Origin: Lederbergia citri
GTDB lineage: Bacteria > Bacillota > Bacilli > Bacillales > Bacillaceae_C
Assembly (NCBI RefSeq): GCF_018343625.1
Contig: NZ_JAGYPG010000002.1
Coordinates: forward strand, 124,001-188,000
Length of the DNA stretch: 64,000 nucleotides
Reading direction: 5' to 3'
A model generated the notes under the pieces. It was not told the DNA's origin, did not search any database, and saw only the letters and a list, made by a program, of their open reading frames with translations. A program made the translations under genes and the position numbers. Shown piece by piece: positions 35,300-44,169 of the stretch (position 1 is the stretch's first letter; each line of letters begins with the position of its first letter).

Positions 35300-36181
35300 T
35301 TATCCTTTTATACCAGTCAACGCTACCCCTTCAATGATTTGTTTCTGCGCAATAATGTATATAAGCAAGACAGGGATAATGGAAATCGTTGAACCAGCCA
35401 TCATTAATGCCCAGTCAGTTACGTAAAGTCCTTTAAAGTAGTTTAATAGTAAAGGAACAGTAAAGAGCTCTGGTGTAGTTAAATAAATCAATGGCTCCAA
35501 GAAGTTATTCCACGATCCCATAAAAATGAAAATTCCAACGGCAGCCAGGGCTGGTTTAACTAATGGAAGTATAACACTCCAATAAATTCTTAAAGGATTC
35601 GCCCCATCCATCACTGCTGCTTCTTCCAATTCATTTGGAATCCCCATAATAAATTGTCTTAATAAAAATACAGCAAAAGCATTAAACAATGCGCCCGGCA
35701 CAATTAGCGGCAAGTGTGTATCGAGCCAGCCAATTGAATCCATAATCATAAATGTAGGTATCATCGTAACTTGCTTCGGAATCATCATCGTTGCCAAAAA
35801 GAACATGAAAAGCAAATTCGATCCCCTGAAGCGAATTTTTGCAAATGCATAAGCAGCCATGGATCCAGTAAATAACTGGAAACCTACTACTAAAATAGTA
35901 ATATAGAAACTATTCCAATAGGCCAGTCCAAATGGCATTGCCTGTAATGATGCTGGGTAATTCGACCAAACGAACGGCTTTGGAATGAACTCTGGAGGAA
36001 CAATGAATATTTGTGATATATCTTTTAACGAGCTGCTAATTGTCCACAAGAAAGGAAAAACCATAATAGCGGAAGCAATTATTAAGCCTACATGAGCAAG
36101 AAGAGTGGAAAACTTAAATTTGAATTTCTTTTTCTGAACCACCACTGGACGTGTATTCATTTCAACTGTACTAGCCTTCAT
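35300..36181 (-). CDS. Carbohydrate ABC transporter permease (MalG type)
   Basis: An inner-membrane subunit of a CUT1-family sugar importer, 293 residues and six helices. The ATPase-coupling EAA motif is ELEEAAVMDGANPLRIYWSVILPL, and the ending IIEGVALTGIKG is typical of MalG-type subunits. The start lies behind AAGGTGG and overlaps the upstream permease gene by 11 bp. No ATPase gene is present, so an MsmX-like shared ATPase is expected. The substrate is a di- or oligosaccharide by family; the nearby melA suggests an alpha-galactoside, but that is inference. Confidence 0.9.
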   Translation of the reverse strand: MKASTVEMNTRPVVVQKKKFKFKFSTLLAHVGLIIASAIMVFPFLWTISSSLKDISQIFIVPPEFIPKPFVWSNYPASLQAMPFGLAYWNSFYITILVVGFQLFTGSMAAYAFAKIRFRGSNLLFMFFLATMMIPKQVTMIPTFMIMDSIGWLDTHLPLIVPGALFNAFAVFLLRQFIMGIPNELEEAAVMDGANPLRIYWSVILPLVKPALAAVGIFIFMGSWNNFLEPLIYLTTPELFTVPLLLNYFKGLYVTDWALMMAGSTISIIPVLLIYIIAQKQIIEGVALTGIKG

Positions 36182-37040
36182 AGTGAACCCACCTTTTAGA
36201 AACTCTAAATTGAATGAGTGTAAAGATTAAGATGATGACAAATAATATCATCGCTACCGCAGTGCTTTCTCCCCATTTAAAATTCTGAAAGCCGGTTTGG
36301 TAAACATGATATACGAGAGTGTAGCTCGCTTTCGCAGGGCCCCCACTTGTCATAACGAAGGCTTGGTCAAAGACCTGGAACGATCCAATAATGGACATAA
36401 TTGAAACGAAAAACGTAGTAGGTGAAATAAGCGGTAACGTAATATTTTTAAACTTTTGAAACTTAGAGGCTCCATCAATTTCTGCTGCTTCATAGTAGCT
36501 GTTTGAAACCCCTTGTAGTCCCGCAAGAAAAATGACCATATTATAACCAACCTGCCACCAAATACTTAGCATTGCAATTGAAATCATGACTATTCTTGTA
36601 TCTGTCAGCCATTGTGGCCCTTCAATTCCAATATAACCGAGAAATTGATTTAAAATTCCAAAGTCACCATTTAATATCCACATCCAAATGACACCAATTG
36701 AAACGGAACTTGTGACAACTGGCATAAAGAAGAAAACCCGATACAATTCCTTACCTTTAATTCTATTTAAAGCAAGAGCAAGCAAGAGTGATAATGCTAC
36801 ACCAACTGGAACCGTAAGGATTGTATATAGTGTTGTATTCCATAAAGCTTTCCAAAACACTGGATTTTGAAACTGTCCAATAAAATTACCTAATCCCACA
36901 AATGTTTTAGCTCCAAATCCATCCCATTTCATAAAACTTAAAACAAGTGCAAAGCCTAGTGGAATAACAGAAAATGCAAGAAGTCCTATTAATTGCGGAG
37001 TTAAAAAGAAATAACCCCATAAATTATTATGCTTCCTCAT
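36171..37040 (-). CDS. Carbohydrate ABC transporter permease (MalF type)
   Basis: The partner permease of the CUT1 importer, 289 residues and six helices, beginning NNLWGYFFLTPQLIGLLAFSV. The EAA motif is SYYEAAEIDGASKFQKFKNITLPLISP. The start follows GAGAGGATGAGTTC. It lies 73 bp downstream of the binding-protein gene across a 13-bp hairpin and overlaps the MalG-type gene, so the two permeases are coupled while the binding protein is expressed separately at a higher level. Confidence 0.9.
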   Translation of the reverse strand: MRKHNNLWGYFFLTPQLIGLLAFSVIPLGFALVLSFMKWDGFGAKTFVGLGNFIGQFQNPVFWKALWNTTLYTILTVPVGVALSLLLALALNRIKGKELYRVFFFMPVVTSSVSIGVIWMWILNGDFGILNQFLGYIGIEGPQWLTDTRIVMISIAMLSIWWQVGYNMVIFLAGLQGVSNSYYEAAEIDGASKFQKFKNITLPLISPTTFFVSIMSIIGSFQVFDQAFVMTSGGPAKASYTLVYHVYQTGFQNFKWGESTAVAMILFVIILIFTLIQFRVSKRWVHYEG

Positions 37041-37060
37041 GAACTCATCCTCTCAAACTA

Positions 37061-37094
37061 TTGAAAGAAAGGGCTAACTCTCCCTTTCTTTCAA
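37061..37094. promoter_or_regulatory. Stem-loop between binding-protein and permease genes
   Basis: TTGAAAGAAAGGG (37061-37073) pairs perfectly with its complement at 37082-37094. On the operon strand no T-run follows, so it looks like a message-stabilising or processing hairpin rather than a terminator. Confidence 0.65.
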
Positions 37095-37113
37095 TTATTG
37101 TTCTTGATGTTGA

Positions 37114-38418
37114 TTACTTTGCTTTATGCTCAGCGATCTTCTCTTTTGCCTTTTTAGAAAAATCTGCAATAGTTTTGTCTGCATCTTGTTTTCCGAGATA
37201 CATTAATTCCATTATATCGCGGAGTTCTTGTTCTAAACCTGGAACTTGAACTTGCTTATCTTCAACGACACCAATTTCACGAGCGTCTATTAAATATTTT
37301 GCATGCTCTGGAACCGCATCATCTGTGATCAATTCGTCAACACCATTTACAGACGGAACCGCGTTTCCATTTCCTTCAAGACGAGCTTTTTGTCCTTCTG
37401 CTGATGTATAAAATGACATGAACTTCATTGCTTCTTCAACATTTTTGGAATCTTTGGCAACGGACATATAAGCGATTGCAATTGCTGCAGGCTCCATTTT
37501 GTTGCCAGTATTCGTTGGCCATGGAATATAGTCAAATTCCAATGATTTGTTTTCGCTGAACATTGGAGTCCACCAACGACCTGCCGCTGCAAATCCAACT
37601 TGGTTTGACATAAACATCGCGTCTGCACCTTGTCCTTTTGGTAGGGAGCCTGAATAAGTGAAATTACCATTTTTAATGTTTCTTTCAAGGAATTTAAATG
37701 CTTCCTGCGCTTTTTCATTTTCTTCTAAAATCATATTTCCTTCATCATCGTAAATTTGTCCGCCATTGGACCATATCCAAGAAAATAAGTGTGCAGTCCA
37801 ACCGTCCGCAACAAAACCTTTGTTTCCAGCTGCATTGATTTTAGATGTCATGTCTTCAAATGCCTGCCAATTCCATTCGCCTGCATCATAAAGCTCTTGT
37901 GGAGATTTATCTATGCCTGCATCTGCAAGAACCTTTTTGTTGTAGTACATGACTAATGGATTATTGTCAACGGAAACACCGTATATTCTACCATCTTTTC
38001 TAGCTGCTCCCCATAAACCGTCTGCAAAATCACTTGCTTTTACATAGCTTGCAGAACTATCTAGGAAATCCGTTAAATCTGCAATTTTACCAGTTTCAAC
38101 TAGTTTTGGCATCGTATTGTCACCAACATAGAAAACATCATGTGACTTACCACCTGATAACTCTGTTAACAATTTTTCCTCATAGTTATCACCTGGTACA
38201 GGGACTAATTTGATCTTTACGTTTGGATGCTCCTTCATATATGCATCCACACCTTTTTGATACACTTTAATCTCTGCTGGATTTCCCCAAGCGGCCATTG
38301 TTAATTCAACCTTTTTTCCTGAGCCGCCGCCTGATTTACTGCCACCACAGCCTGAAACTACTAATAATAGAATAAGAAAAACTGGAATAACTTTTAATAA
38401 TGACCATTTCTTTTTCAT
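37114..38418 (-). CDS. Sugar-binding lipoprotein of ABC importer
   Basis: An extracellular solute-binding protein of family 1, 434 residues, with a signal peptide ending in lipobox VSGC and a Gly/Ser/Lys linker. The body has LTMAAWGNPAEIKVYQKGVD, GKIADLTDFLDSS, YYNKKVLADAGID and KFMSFYTSAEGQKAR, all typical of sugar-binding proteins. The start follows a GGGGGAATTACTGA site. It lies 22 bp after the LacI-family gene, in the same direction, so regulator, receptor and permeases form one autoregulated operon. The ligand is unknown. Confidence 0.9.
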   Translation of the reverse strand: MKKKWSLLKVIPVFLILLLVVSGCGGSKSGGGSGKKVELTMAAWGNPAEIKVYQKGVDAYMKEHPNVKIKLVPVPGDNYEEKLLTELSGGKSHDVFYVGDNTMPKLVETGKIADLTDFLDSSASYVKASDFADGLWGAARKDGRIYGVSVDNNPLVMYYNKKVLADAGIDKSPQELYDAGEWNWQAFEDMTSKINAAGNKGFVADGWTAHLFSWIWSNGGQIYDDEGNMILEENEKAQEAFKFLERNIKNGNFTYSGSLPKGQGADAMFMSNQVGFAAAGRWWTPMFSENKSLEFDYIPWPTNTGNKMEPAAIAIAYMSVAKDSKNVEEAMKFMSFYTSAEGQKARLEGNGNAVPSVNGVDELITDDAVPEHAKYLIDAREIGVVEDKQVQVPGLEQELRDIMELMYLGKQDADKTIADFSKKAKEKIAEHKAK

Positions 38419-38440
38419 TCAGTAATTCCCCCTCATTTTT

Positions 38441-39430
38441 TTAGCTTGATTCCCTTACAATTAGTTCTAACGGAAGTTCGTAAATTTTTTTAGTAGGTAT
38501 CTGTTCATCTGTTAGTAGGTTGATTATGACTTCCATTGTTTTCGCACCTATCTCTGCAATAGGCTGACGAATGGTTGTGAGGCCCGGCTCGATCACTTCA
38601 GCTATAGACTGATCGTCAAAACCAATGACTGCTATATCTTCCGGCACTCTTAATCCTAATTTCTTTGCTTCGGCAATAACTCCAGCAGCGACTTCATCAC
38701 TACCAGTAAATAATGCTTCGGGTTTATTTGCCATACTAGCTATTTTATTCATGATCCTCCTGCCATCTTCGATACAGAAGGCTTTTTCAAATAACCAGTT
38801 TCTATTTATCGGCAAACCTTTTTCTCCCATGGCTTTTTCATAGCCGTGATACCGGTCGTGAGCTAGACCGCTGAGGATTCCACCCCAACAATAACCGATT
38901 TTTGTGTATCCTTGCTTAACCAAATAAGAGGTTCCCATATACCCTCCTTGATATTGATTTAAGCGTACAGAAGGCACTTTCGCTTCCGGGCTGTACTCAT
39001 TACAAAGAACAATGGGGCCGCTTAAGGTGATTCCTTCAATTACATCCCATCTGTTTTCAATCGACGCCATAATGACGCCATCAACTTGCTTCGATTTTAA
39101 ATATCTTAAAAAATCCAATTCTCGTTGCTTATCATACTTCGTATTGCATATTAAAATTTGCAGTCCGTTTTCTGCGGCTTTTTCCTCTAAACTTTCGACT
39201 AAATAAGCAAAAAACGGATTTGTCAGTCTTGGAACCAAAACGGCTATAATATTGGTTTTCTGTTTCCTTAAATTCTGTGCGGCAGAATTTGGTATGTATC
39301 CCAAATCCCGCATTGCTTTCAAAACTGATTCCTTTTTTTCTTCTGAAACGTAGGGATGATGATTAATTACTCTAGATACAGTCGCCCTCGATAGTCCTGC
39401 TAATCGAGCTACGTCGGAGATTGTCGGCAT
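38441..39430 (-). CDS. LacI-family transcriptional regulator
   Basis: A 329-residue repressor with an N-terminal helix-turn-helix, TISDVARLAGLSRATVSRVINHHPYVS (residues 2-28), the hinge helix PNSAAQNLR, and a periplasmic-binding-protein-like sensor domain ending DDQSIAEVIEPGLTTIRQP. It is first in the operon with the sugar importer and divergent from a YesL-type gene. A perfect 16-bp palindrome with a central CG lies 50 bp upstream of its start and is the obvious operator. In B. subtilis the LacI-type MelR heads melREDCA; the melA gene 1 kb away makes a similar role possible but not shown. Confidence 0.9.
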   Translation of the reverse strand: MPTISDVARLAGLSRATVSRVINHHPYVSEEKKESVLKAMRDLGYIPNSAAQNLRKQKTNIIAVLVPRLTNPFFAYLVESLEEKAAENGLQILICNTKYDKQRELDFLRYLKSKQVDGVIMASIENRWDVIEGITLSGPIVLCNEYSPEAKVPSVRLNQYQGGYMGTSYLVKQGYTKIGYCWGGILSGLAHDRYHGYEKAMGEKGLPINRNWLFEKAFCIEDGRRIMNKIASMANKPEALFTGSDEVAAGVIAEAKKLGLRVPEDIAVIGFDDQSIAEVIEPGLTTIRQPIAEIGAKTMEVIINLLTDEQIPTKKIYELPLELIVRESS

Positions 39431-39480
39431 ATTCCTCCTCCCTGCAAGTATAAACTGAACAATTATCTGAAATATTAAAA

Positions 39481-39496
39481 CTGAAATCGATTTCAG
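39481..39496. promoter_or_regulatory. Palindromic operator, probable LacI-family site
   Basis: CTGAAATCGATTTCAG is a perfect 16-bp palindrome with the central CG typical of LacI-family operators. It lies in the divergent region between the LacI-type gene and the YesL-type gene. It also matches the cre consensus at 13 of 14 positions (T in place of the purine), so CcpA binding is possible. Confidence 0.75.
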
Positions 39497-39665
39497 ATAA
39501 CGGTTACAATTTTCATAATAATCTAGGCTTTTAAATTAATCAATAGATAAATAGAATTTTTTTAAAAGAAAAAGTTCCAATTTTTCACTTTCCTACTCAT
39601 TGCCTTTATAAAATAATCGTGTTATTTTTGTATTACAGAGACTATTAAACTAAAGGGTGTGGAAA

Positions 39666-40298
39666 ATGAATATTTTTAGTATCGATGGCGGTTTATATCG
39701 TTTTTTGGAAAAACTCACTAATTTTTTCTTTTTAAATTTGTTGTGGTTTATTATGTGCATTCCGATCATTACGATATTCCCTGCCACAGCCGCAATGTTT
39801 GGAGTAGTCAGGCAATGGGTTCAGAAAAAAGATACGGGAGTATTCAAACCTTTCTTTACTTTATTTAAAGAAAATTTCTTACAAAGTTTCCTGTTAGGAC
39901 TTGTCTGGTTTCTATTCGCCCTTATGTTCTATTTTAACTTTATGATTACCTTGCAAATGTCAGGAACAGTAAAGGTAATTATGGTATCCGCGTTATCGTT
40001 CATTTGTTTAATTTTCTTAATGACGTCCGTTTTCCTGCTTCCTATCATGGTACACTATAAGACTCGTTTCTTAACACTAGTAAAAAATTCATTCTTTTTT
40101 TCTATTAGTCAGCTCTGGGTGACACTTCTTTGCGGGATAATCTTTCTTTTAACCGCTTTCATCAGCTACGTTATCCCTATGTCGACTATCATTATTTGGA
40201 GCGTTGGTTTCTATCTAATCTATGCTTTATGCCATAGATCCTTTCATAGAATTGAGTCATTAATTCAATTAAATCAAGAAACTCAAGAAGCTAGTTAA
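39666..40298 (+). CDS. YesL/DUF624-family membrane protein
   Basis: A 210-residue protein with five or six membrane helices and the family N-terminus GGLYRFLEKLTNFFFLNLLW, followed by FPATAAMFGVVRQWVQKK. YesL-type proteins occur next to CUT1-type sugar importers in Bacillus and Paenibacillus; their function is unknown, and a role in assembling or tuning the permease is only a guess. The ATG at 39666 is preceded by GGGTGTGG. It is divergent from the LacI regulator and shares the palindromic operator region. Confidence 0.85.
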   Translation: MNIFSIDGGLYRFLEKLTNFFFLNLLWFIMCIPIITIFPATAAMFGVVRQWVQKKDTGVFKPFFTLFKENFLQSFLLGLVWFLFALMFYFNFMITLQMSGTVKVIMVSALSFICLIFLMTSVFLLPIMVHYKTRFLTLVKNSFFFSISQLWVTLLCGIIFLLTAFISYVIPMSTIIIWSVGFYLIYALCHRSFHRIESLIQLNQETQEAS

Positions 40299-40303
40299 TA
40301 AGT

Positions 40304-40510
40304 AGGCTACCCATTTAGGGTAGCCTCAGACTGTTGACAAACGCTTGCTTTCTTCGTTGCTCACCTTCTTGCTGGCCATTTCCTAAATATGGAAACACCG
40401 CTCCTCAGAAGGCTCTACGCCTTGAAAGACAAACGTTTTTAACTAGTCTGAATGTAGTTAAAAATTGATTTGTGTACAAACTTAGGCTACCCACATTTTT
40501 GGGTAGCCTA
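40304..40510. repeat. Duplicated hairpin flanking a 125-bp element
   Basis: Two near-identical stem-loops, AGGCTACCC...GGGTAGCCT at 40304-40326 and 40484-40509, flank a segment bounded by the inverted repeats TCAGACT (40326-40332) and AGTCTGA (40445-40451). The second hairpin is followed by TTGTTTTTAT and can terminate plus-strand transcripts; both can help end the converging melA transcript. The arrangement looks like a small element inserted at a terminator that was then duplicated. Confidence 0.6.
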
Positions 40511-40550
40511 TTGTTTTTATATCCTACTACAAGTTTCAATCGCCTGATTA

Positions 40551-41849
40551 TTAATTAAACTTTGGCAACCAGTCGCCATGAGCTTCAATGAGATCATCAC
40601 ATAGTGCAACGATATCATCAAGCGATAATTCTGCTGCAGTATGTGGATCTAACATGGCTGCATGATAAATATGCTCTTTTTTCCTTGTAATTGCAGCTTC
40701 AATCGTTAAAAGCTGTGTATTGATGTTTGTACGGTTTAATGCTGCAAGTTGTTCTGGAAGATCACCAACATATGTTGGAGTAACACCGCTGCTGTCCACA
40801 AGACATGGCACCTCAACTACTGCCTTCTCTGGAAGGTTCGTAATGAGGCCAGTATTTAATACGTTTCCGCCAATTTTATATGGCACGTTTGTTTCCATTG
40901 CCTCAATGATATAAGAACCATATTCATGTGAGCGAGTATGCTCAAGGTTTTTATTATTAACTAAGTCAGCGCGCATCTTTTTCCAGCCTTCAATCTGGTT
41001 AATACAGCGACGCGGATATTCATCAAGAGGAATATTAAGCTGATCAATTAGTTCTGGATAGCGGCTCTTAATGAAATACGGATGATATTCAGCATTATGC
41101 TCAGAAGATTCCGTTACATAGTAACCAAACTTCCTCATTAATTCAAAGCGAACCATATCATCATGCTTTGTTTTTTGTTTTTCTTCAGCACGTCTTTTAA
41201 TTTCCGGATATAAGTCTTCACCATTTCGCTCAATTTCCAATAACCAAGCCATATGGTTAATACCAGCAATTTTCCAATGCAAGTTATCTGTCGGCATATC
41301 AAGAGATTTAAGCAAATGATCTGCACATACTTGTACACTATGACAGAGTCCGACGGTTTTAATGCCGCCATAGCGAATCATTGTACCCGTAAGTACTGCC
41401 ATTGGGTTTGTATAGTTTAAGAACCATGCATCTGGACACACTTCTTGCATATCTTTTGCAAAATCCAACATAACTGGAATCGTTCTTAAGTTTCTAAAAA
41501 TCCCACCAATCCCAAGTGTATCAGCAATCGTTTGGCGTAAACCGTATTTTTTAGGAATTTCAAAGTCTGTAATCGTACAAGGATCGTATCCTCCTACCTG
41601 AATTGCATTGATTACATACTTCGCACCGCGCAAAGCTTCTTTGCGGTCAGTGTAAGCCTTTACAGTTACCGTCGATTTTGACGACTCTTTTAAATTATTC
41701 AACATATTTTCTGAGTCTTTTAATCTCTCATGATCAATATCGAATAAAGCAAATTCAAAACCTTGCATACTTGGAACAAGCATACAGTCTCCAAGAACAT
41801 TCTTTGCAAAAACTGTACTTCCTGCACCTAGAAAAGTAATTTTTGACAT
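40551..41849 (-). CDS. melA: Alpha-galactosidase MelA (glycoside hydrolase family 4)
   Basis: GH4 enzymes cleave glycosidic bonds by a redox mechanism that needs NAD+ and Mn2+. The 432-residue protein matches B. subtilis MelA in length and sequence: NAD-binding FLGAGSTVFAKN (residues 5-16), the metal ligand regions GLCHSVQVC and GINHMAWLL, RQTIADTLGIGGIFRNLRTIP, and AALNRTNINTQL. It is intracellular and should hydrolyse melibiose or raffinose-type sugars taken up intact. The start lies behind GGAGGCTTTGAC. An AraC-type gene is divergent, with an inverted-repeat operator between. The enzyme's own importer may be the LacI-linked operon 2 kb away. Confidence 0.93.
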   Translation of the reverse strand: MSKITFLGAGSTVFAKNVLGDCMLVPSMQGFEFALFDIDHERLKDSENMLNNLKESSKSTVTVKAYTDRKEALRGAKYVINAIQVGGYDPCTITDFEIPKKYGLRQTIADTLGIGGIFRNLRTIPVMLDFAKDMQEVCPDAWFLNYTNPMAVLTGTMIRYGGIKTVGLCHSVQVCADHLLKSLDMPTDNLHWKIAGINHMAWLLEIERNGEDLYPEIKRRAEEKQKTKHDDMVRFELMRKFGYYVTESSEHNAEYHPYFIKSRYPELIDQLNIPLDEYPRRCINQIEGWKKMRADLVNNKNLEHTRSHEYGSYIIEAMETNVPYKIGGNVLNTGLITNLPEKAVVEVPCLVDSSGVTPTYVGDLPEQLAALNRTNINTQLLTIEAAITRKKEHIYHAAMLDPHTAAELSLDDIVALCDDLIEAHGDWLPKFN

Positions 41850-41880
41850 GTCAAAGCCTCCATTTTTATAAAATGTAACT

Positions 41881-41909
41881 TATTGCTATATATATTTTCT
41901 ATAGCAATA
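41881..41909. promoter_or_regulatory. Inverted-repeat operator between melA and the AraC gene
   Basis: TATTGCTATA (41881-41890) and TATAGCAATA (41900-41909) form a perfect 10-bp inverted repeat with a nine-base AT-rich spacer. It sits 32 bp from the melA start, in the divergent promoter region, and is a good candidate for the AraC-family protein's site. Confidence 0.65.
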
Positions 41910-41991
41910 TGTTAAAATGCTTGATATATTCATCATAGAAGTAATATTACTCACTTACAATGGTAAAAACATATGAAAGAAGGGTAAAATA

Positions 41992-42885
41992 TTGCTCATA
42001 AATCATCAACATAAAAACTATGAATCTTTCGGTTTTCGTTTTAAAGGAGAGCATCAAAAAAAGATTGTAGGCATCCACTCGATAGGATGGGAAGAAGTTA
42101 CCTCCCCATCTTATGACTGGGACGGTTTAAAAAGAAGTGAAGTTGGAAAATGTGTATTTCAATATACTTTATCAGGGCAAGGGATGATTCAAGTAGGACC
42201 CAAAGAATATTCTTTGTCAGCCGGGCAAGCTTTTTTAGTGAAAATCCCTAGTAAACATCGCTATTTTTTTCCTACTAACAGTGAGCGATGGGAATTCATC
42301 CACATTACGCTTTACGGGAACGAAGCACAAAAAACATTTGATTTTATTAATGAAAATATTGGCTATATTATTACCTTTTCACCTGAATCGGAACCTATCA
42401 AATTATTATTAAAGATTTTTGAATCGGCGGTAGACCAAAAAATAACAGACGCTTATCAGGCGTCTGCATTTGGATATTCATTCTTAATGGAACTAAATCG
42501 ATTTGTTCAAAATATCGGTTCTCCAGCCGAAAAATGGCCGGAATCGATATCCAAGGCTGTATTATTTGCGCAAAAACACTATAATAATCCGATTGGTTTA
42601 GATGATATGGTAGAAGCATCAGGTCTTTCCAAATACCATTTTACGAGATTGTTCCATGGGACCATCAGCATGACACCACTAAAATATTTAACGAAAATTC
42701 GAATGGATAAAGCGATTGAATTACTTCGCCAATCCGATTTACCTATTGAAGAAATTGCGAGTCAAGTAGGCTACTCAAACGGAAATTATTTTAGCAAAGT
42801 TTTTCATAAAAAAGTTGGCATGACCCCCGGACAATTTCGTCAAAGTAAATATACGGTCCCGGTAAATCATATAGTGATAGATTAA
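41992..42885 (+). CDS. AraC-family transcriptional regulator (TTG start)
   Basis: A 297-residue protein with an N-terminal cupin-type sugar-sensing domain (FQYTLSGQGMIQVGPKEYSLSAGQAFLVKIP) and C-terminal tandem helix-turn-helix motifs (IGLDDMVEASGLSKYHFTRLF and PIEEIASQVGYSNGNYFSKVF). It is divergent from melA and probably activates it when an alpha-galactoside is present, like RafR/MsmR regulators. The start is TTG at 41992, eight bases after AGAAGGG; no ATG or GTG offers a better choice. A bidirectional terminator follows. Confidence 0.88.
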   Translation: MLINHQHKNYESFGFRFKGEHQKKIVGIHSIGWEEVTSPSYDWDGLKRSEVGKCVFQYTLSGQGMIQVGPKEYSLSAGQAFLVKIPSKHRYFFPTNSERWEFIHITLYGNEAQKTFDFINENIGYIITFSPESEPIKLLLKIFESAVDQKITDAYQASAFGYSFLMELNRFVQNIGSPAEKWPESISKAVLFAQKHYNNPIGLDDMVEASGLSKYHFTRLFHGTISMTPLKYLTKIRMDKAIELLRQSDLPIEEIASQVGYSNGNYFSKVFHKKVGMTPGQFRQSKYTVPVNHIVID

Positions 42886-42989
42886 AAATTTTGGTCTTAG
42901 ATATTGGACAGGGCTTAATCAGATTTTGAAAATTGGTCCAATATGACTGTGTATTGGACAGATTCCTATTCTTTTTCGAATACAAATAA

Positions 42990-43041
42990 AATTCTCAGTC
43001 CCGATTTCTGCTTGTGAAATCAGAAATCGTATCTGAGAATT
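42990..43041. terminator. Bidirectional terminator
   Basis: A long hairpin: AATTCTCAG and CGATTTCTG on the left arm pair with CAGAAATCG and CTGAGAATT on the right, with a small internal loop. It separates the AraC-type gene from the converging oxidoreductase gene. Confidence 0.8.
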
Positions 43042-43053
43042 ATTTACGAAACT

Positions 43054-44070
43054 TTAGAAAAACACTTTTTTACCTGTCCGTGCGCTTTCGATTGCTTTAT
43101 ATACCATTGACACACTATGAATATTGTCTGTGCAGTCTGTCTCTGCTTTTCGACCTTCTATTATGGAAGCAAACATTTCATCTAGGCAGCCGAAATGACC
43201 ATCCTTCCCAGTGTAAGACAGAGCTGCTTCAACTTTTTGATAGTCGTGTAAAAATTTGTGTTCATGGGTTGGTATTGGAACTTCTGCATATGGAGAAAGT
43301 ACTCCGTCCCATATTGCAGTCCCTTTACTTCCTACGACACGCCATGAGGATTCCCATGATGTTGGCGCCCCTTCCGCACTCCACGATCCGCGATAATTAA
43401 AGACAGCACCATTATCCATTTCAAAAATACAAATGGCAGAAGCGTTCCCTTTGTACCATGAACCTCCTGGATTAAATTCATGACAGTAAACAGAAACAGG
43501 ATTGGCACCCGAAATGAATCTTGCCTGATCAAATGAATGGATGGCCATATCGAGAATCAATGGATTATCCATTTCATCCCGAAATCCTCCAAAATGTGGA
43601 CCGAGAAAAAAATCCGCACTAATAAAACCTTGATCCCCAATCTTACCGGATTGTACTAATTCACGAAAAGCTCTAATTTGTTTATTGAAGCGTCTATTCT
43701 GCATAACTACATAGCTTTTGCCTGATTCCTTAGCTGCCTTTTGCATGGCAATCGCGTCCTGCATCGACTCCCCCATCGGCTTTTCCCCGAAAACATGGCA
43801 TCCCAACGATAAAGAAGTAATTGTAATATTTTTGTGACTAGCCGGAATCGTAACATCAAAAACGATATTGGCATCCGTTTCCCTAATGGCCGTGCTTACA
43901 TCCGTATATGTATGGCAATCCAAAGAATATTTTCTCGCAGTATTTTTTGCCGCTTCCTCATATAGATCAACGAGAGCTACAATTTCTGCATCATTTCTTG
44001 TTAGTGCGTATTCAATCCATTGATGCGACATTCCTCCACAACCAGCTATGACAATTCTAAATTGAGTCAT
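43054..44070 (-). CDS. Gfo/Idh/MocA-family oxidoreductase
   Basis: A 338-residue NAD(P)-dependent dehydrogenase with an N-terminal Rossmann fold (FRIVIAGCGGMSHQWIEYA) and the family's GEKPMGESMQDA motif, whose EKP lysine is catalytic. The C-terminal substrate domain contains DMAIHSFDQARFI. Members act on sugars, inositols or sugar acids, often oxidising C3 of glycosides; the substrate is not evident. The ATG at 44070 lies behind GGGAAGGGGTTC; an in-frame ATG 18 bp upstream has no better site. The MATE-like gene is 99 bp upstream in the same direction, so co-transcription is possible. Confidence 0.88.
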   Translation of the reverse strand: MTQFRIVIAGCGGMSHQWIEYALTRNDAEIVALVDLYEEAAKNTARKYSLDCHTYTDVSTAIRETDANIVFDVTIPASHKNITITSLSLGCHVFGEKPMGESMQDAIAMQKAAKESGKSYVVMQNRRFNKQIRAFRELVQSGKIGDQGFISADFFLGPHFGGFRDEMDNPLILDMAIHSFDQARFISGANPVSVYCHEFNPGGSWYKGNASAICIFEMDNGAVFNYRGSWSAEGAPTSWESSWRVVGSKGTAIWDGVLSPYAEVPIPTHEHKFLHDYQKVEAALSYTGKDGHFGCLDEMFASIIEGRKAETDCTDNIHSVSMVYKAIESARTGKKVFF

Positions 44071-44169
44071 ATACGAACCCCTTCCCAAAAATTAGATATC
44101 TCTGAATGTTGAATCGGACAATTATTGTCATTCATATTATTGTAGCTTTCTAACAACCTCAATAGTGTG

